Part shown: positions 6,565 through 8,741 of the stretch, piece by piece
Layout: each line of letters opens with the position of its first letter
How positions within the stretch are numbered: the first letter of the stretch is position 1
Assembly (NCBI GenBank): GCA_027592155.1
Contig: JAQCKY010000061.1
Span: 1 to 8,741, forward strand
Length of the DNA: 8,741 nt
Reading direction: 5' to 3'
Source of the DNA: Pseudomonadota bacterium
GTDB lineage: Bacteria > Pseudomonadota > Alphaproteobacteria > Rhodospirillales > UBA2165
The notes under the pieces: model-generated
Told to the model about the DNA's origin: nothing
Database searches by the model: none
Seen by the model: the letters and a program-made list of their open reading frames with translations, nothing else
Position numbers and translations under genes: made by a program

Positions 6565-7176
6565 ATGCCCGAAACTGAAAAATGCCACCACGACAGCGAT
6601 CTGCCGATGGAATGGGTCGCTCGGTTTGCACCGCTGATCGCCGCAGGCGGCGCCGTGCTCGATCTTGCCTGCGGGCGAGGCCGCCACAGCCGGTATCTGG
6701 CGGCGCGAGGTCATCCCGTGACGGCGCTGGATAAAGATATCGCTGCTTTGAAACCCGACGATCGCATCGAGACGATTGCCCATGATCTGGAGGACGGCTC
6801 ACCCTGGCCTCTCGGCGCCCGGCGCTTCGCGGGCATCGTGGTAACCAACTACCTCCACCGCCTGATCTTATCGGATATTGTCGAGGCCGTGGCGCCGGGC
6901 GGCGTGCTGATTTATCAGACTTTCGCGACCGGCAATGGGGAATTCGGCCGTCCGCGGAGACCGGAATTCCTGCTGAAGCCCGGCGAGCTATTAGAGGCTG
7001 TCGCCGAGCGCTGTCACATTGTGGCTTATGAGAACGGAACCGTTTCAGCGCGACGCCCGGCCGCTATTCAGAGAATTTGCGCGGTCAGGAACGATTTCCA
7101 AACCGAGGATGGATTACCTCCGCCCCTTTACCCTTCCGGTTGGCTCGGCGATCCGACGAATTCGAACTCAGGCTAA
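6565..7176 (+). CDS. Class I SAM-dependent methyltransferase, substrate unknown
   Basis: This 203-residue Rossmann-fold methyltransferase has motif I VLDLACGRGRHSRYLAARG at 31-49, an acidic residue ending strand 2 at Asp56 (VTALDKD), and DLED at 74-77. IVVTNYLHR lies at 91-99, VAPGGVLIYQTF at 109-120, and a family-like block FGRPRRPEFLLKPGELLE at 127-144. The core resembles small TehB/UbiE-type enzymes, but nothing visible identifies the substrate. The recognisable core ends near ICAVR (171-175), and residues 176-203 form a Gly/Pro/Asn-rich tail. That tail is encoded antisense to the C-terminal tail of the hydrolase on the other strand. AGGGG lies 5 bases before the ATG. It is the only plus-strand gene between two minus-strand operons. 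Confidence 0.88.
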   Translation: MPETEKCHHDSDLPMEWVARFAPLIAAGGAVLDLACGRGRHSRYLAARGHPVTALDKDIAALKPDDRIETIAHDLEDGSPWPLGARRFAGIVVTNYLHRLILSDIVEAVAPGGVLIYQTFATGNGEFGRPRRPEFLLKPGELLEAVAERCHIVAYENGTVSARRPAAIQRICAVRNDFQTEDGLPPPLYPSGWLGDPTNSNSG

Positions 7177-7987
7177 ACGGCCGGTCATGGGTCAGGGCGG
7201 GGATTTTCCGTCGGGCTTCGGCGACCTCGGCAAGGTCGATCTCGGCGGTGATGAAGCCGACATCTTCGCCGGCGTCTGCCAAGATTTTGCCCCATGGATC
7301 GACGATCAGGGAATGCCCGTAGGTCTGGCGGTTATCGGCATGGGTCCCGGTCTGGGCGGCGGCAAGGATGAAGCAGCCATTCTCGATGGCGCGGGCGCGC
7401 TGCAGAACATGCCAATGGGCTTCGCCGGAAACTTTGGTAAAGGCGGCGGGGATCGCGATGAAGTCGGCGCCGGCCTGCGCGAGTTCCCGGTATAAGTACG
7501 GAAAACGAACATCGTAGCAGATCGTCATCCCCATCCGGCCCCAGGGTGTTTCGGCGATAACTGCTTGGCTGCCCGGCGCGTACGTCTCGGACTCCCGATA
7601 ATAATCGCCGTCCCCGAGATCGACATCGAACATATGAATCTTGTCATAGGTCGCAAGCACATCGCCGTCGCTGGAAAACAGATAGCTGCGATTGGCGATC
7701 ATGCCGTCGTCTAGTTTGATGGCCAGCGACCCGGCCAGAATCCAGGCACCGGTTTCGCGGGCGGCGATGGCATAGGCTTCGATGGCCGGATGATCGGCTT
7801 CGGCCGGAACCTTTTGCTGGAGCAACTCCCGGTTGGGCTCCATCAGCGTGACGCATTCGGGCATGGTGATCAGGTCCGCCCCGGCATCCCGCGCCGCTCT
7901 GATCAGGCCTAGGGTCGTCTCGATGTTAGGGAGGATGTCGCGTTCGCTGTTTGTCTGGATACAGGCGGCGGTGAAGCGTTGCGACAT
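7085..7987 (-). CDS. Carbon-nitrogen hydrolase, Nit1-like (probable deaminated glutathione amidase)
   Basis: This nitrilase-superfamily amidase has the full catalytic set: Glu44 (MPECV), Lys116 (YDKIHMFDVD) and Cys157 (ICYDVRFP). The pattern FDVD...YRES, the AHWHVLQRARAIENGCF block, QTGTHADNRQTYGHS and VDPWG match the Nit1/NitFhit branch. In that branch characterised members hydrolyse deaminated glutathione, a transaminase by-product; omega-amidase (Nit2-like) is the alternative. The grxC neighbour favours a glutathione-related role. I start at the ATG at 7987 because GAGGT lies 7 bases upstream; the ATG at 7993 has the same motif only 1 base away. The family core ends at THDRPF; the last 29 residues form a polar, basic tail overlapping the methyltransferase gene. 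It is probably cotranscribed with grxC, 54 bases upstream. Confidence 0.92.
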   Translation of the reverse strand: MSQRFTAACIQTNSERDILPNIETTLGLIRAARDAGADLITMPECVTLMEPNRELLQQKVPAEADHPAIEAYAIAARETGAWILAGSLAIKLDDGMIANRSYLFSSDGDVLATYDKIHMFDVDLGDGDYYRESETYAPGSQAVIAETPWGRMGMTICYDVRFPYLYRELAQAGADFIAIPAAFTKVSGEAHWHVLQRARAIENGCFILAAAQTGTHADNRQTYGHSLIVDPWGKILADAGEDVGFITAEIDLAEVAEARRKIPALTHDRPFSLSSNSSDRRANRKGKGAEVIHPRFGNRS

Positions 7988-7994
7988 GGTCATT

Positions 7995-7999
7995 ACCTC
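7995..7999 (-). promoter_or_regulatory. Ribosome binding site deciding the hydrolase start
   Basis: On the minus strand this reads GAGGT within AGAGAGGT. It is ideally spaced (7 bases) from the ATG at 7987 and too close (1 base) to the ATG at 7993. The choice changes the product by only two residues. Confidence 0.45.
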
Positions 8000-8041
8000 T
8001 CTTTATTCGGCCTCAACGAAAACCAGGCCTCCCTAATTTAT

Positions 8042-8305
8042 TCAGGGTGCGGCGGACAACATCGGGTCCAGTTTGCCGGCGGCGTCCAGCGCGTGCAGTT
8101 CGTCGCACCCGCCGACATGTTCGCCGTTGATAAATATTTGCGGCACCTTATGGCTGCCGTTGGCGCGGTGTAACATTTCACCCTTTTTGCTCGGGTGAAA
8201 GGTGATGTCGATCTCGTTGAAGTCCGCGCCCTTCTTTGTCAGCAAGCTCTTTGCGGCATAACAGAAGCCGCAAAATGGCGAGGTATAGATATCGATCTCG
8301 GCCAC
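8042..8305 (-). CDS. grxC: Glutaredoxin 3
   Basis: This is an 87-residue glutathione-dependent dithiol oxidoreductase of the cytoplasm, which reduces protein disulfides and mixed glutathione disulfides. The thioredoxin fold begins with EIDIYTSPFCGFCYAAKSLL; the redox pair is Cys12 and Cys15 in CGFC, in place of the commoner CPYC. The cis-proline loop is KVPQIFING (Pro55), and the glutathione-contact motif is HVGGCDEL at 63-70 with Gly-Gly-Cys-Asp. The length is typical of GrxC. The start is GTG at 8305, preceded at 6 bases by GGGAG; no ATG fits the family N-terminus. It sits between comF and the Nit-type hydrolase on the same strand, a likely operon. Confidence 0.95.
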   Translation of the reverse strand: MAEIDIYTSPFCGFCYAAKSLLTKKGADFNEIDITFHPSKKGEMLHRANGSHKVPQIFINGEHVGGCDELHALDAAGKLDPMLSAAP

Positions 8306-8391
8306 GATCTTCTCCCGTAAAGGTTATTATCAGCTGTTTAAATATATTCCACCGCTCTTGGCAAGCGAGTCACGACTGTGTCATTGGGCGC

Positions 8392-8741
8392 CTACTGCGT
8401 CTCCCGGACCACACGCGCGACGGTCAAGACGTCCACACCGACTGCGCCCGCACGTCGTAAAACGCCCGCGCAAGCCGAAACCGTCGCCCCGGTGGTGAGT
8501 ACGTCGTCGACCAAAAGGACCCGCTTTCCCTTGACGGTATCCCGGTATCGTTCGGGCACCCTGAAAGCGCCCTGCACGTTGCGCTGACGAGCCCCGGCGT
8601 TGAGCCGCCCTTGGGACGGCGTGCGGCGATGGCGGGTCAGAACCTCCGGCAAAAACTCGATATCCCCATGCCGCGCCACCACCTTGGCCAGCAACGCCGA
8701 TTGGTTGAAGCGGCGGGTAAAACTCCGGGTCCAATGAAGCG
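8392..8741 (-). CDS. ComF family phosphoribosyltransferase-like protein, 5' end beyond the window
   Basis: Only the C-terminal 115 residues are visible and the frame is open to the right edge. They begin LHWTRSFTRRFNQSALLAK, which matches the conserved ComF segment before the core. RHRRTPSQGRLNAGARQRNV follows in the ComF pattern (R-x(3)-T-x(2)-Q), written here in part: TPSQGRLNAGARQRNVQGAF. The PRPP-binding signature VLLVDDVLTTGATVSACAGV has the paired Asp residues and the Thr-Thr-Gly-Ala-Thr loop. ComF proteins are linked to DNA uptake in competent bacteria and to other roles elsewhere; here the function is not shown. The N-terminal zinc-finger half would lie off the edge. A second frame over the same bases lacks these motifs. 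grxC follows after 86 bases. Confidence 0.9.
   Translation of the reverse strand, partial: LHWTRSFTRRFNQSALLAKVVARHGDIEFLPEVLTRHRRTPSQGRLNAGARQRNVQGAFRVPERYRDTVKGKRVLLVDDVLTTGATVSACAGVLRRAGAVGVDVLTVARVVRETQ

Noticed and set aside
8306..8391. Terminator or promoter between comF and grxC
   Set aside because: There is a short palindrome around CTTGCCAAG and an AT-rich patch, but no stem with T-run and no hexamer pair with standard spacing.
8381..8734. A second minus-strand open frame at the right edge
   Set aside because: It overlaps the ComF frame; only the latter carries the PRPP-binding signature and the conserved Arg-rich ComF block.

Overview
The window looks like ordinary chromosome from an alphaproteobacterium, most likely a Rhodospirillales-type organism. 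The coding DNA is GC-rich. The gene set fits that group: a RodZ-type HTH/membrane protein, a GAF-containing nitrogen-PTS enzyme I (PtsP), LysC with two ACT domains, UbiG for ubiquinone, a DUF1178 zinc-ribbon protein, a Nit-type amidase, a GrxC-type glutaredoxin and a ComF protein. The taxonomic call comes from family resemblance and gene order, not from a marker gene. I see no rRNA, tRNA, CRISPR array, insertion sequence, integrase or phage gene.

Left part (1-4701), all on the minus strand. In transcription order it runs lysC (aspartate kinase), ptsP (EI-Ntr) and then a rodZ-like gene that runs off the left edge, so its C-terminal domain is missing here. The spacers are 154 and 193 bases, so each gene may have its own promoter. 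A 253-base divergent spacer (4702-4954) separates lysC from ubiG. It holds a plausible ubiG promoter and a perfect 16-base hairpin.

Middle part (4955-7176). ubiG (+) converges on a two-gene minus-strand operon, a DUF1178 protein followed by an ABM-fold monooxygenase-like protein. These two are separated by 2 bases and are probably translationally coupled. A small inverted repeat covers the neighbouring ubiG and ABM stop codons. A class I SAM methyltransferase (+) diverges from the DUF1178 gene.

Right part (7085-8741), minus strand. comF (5' end cut by the right edge), grxC and a Nit1-like carbon-nitrogen hydrolase form a likely operon. The hydrolase and the methyltransferase converge and overlap by 92 bases. 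Past its conserved core, each protein has a tail of about 30 residues, and the overlap consists almost exactly of those two tails.

Functionally the window covers housekeeping: cell-shape scaffolding, nitrogen/PEP signalling, aspartate-family amino acids, ubiquinone, and glutathione/redox maintenance (GrxC with a probable deaminated-glutathione amidase). I found no convincing undescribed system. The points most worth a second look are the antisense tail overlap, the coupled DUF1178-ABM pair and the hairpin in the lysC/ubiG spacer.
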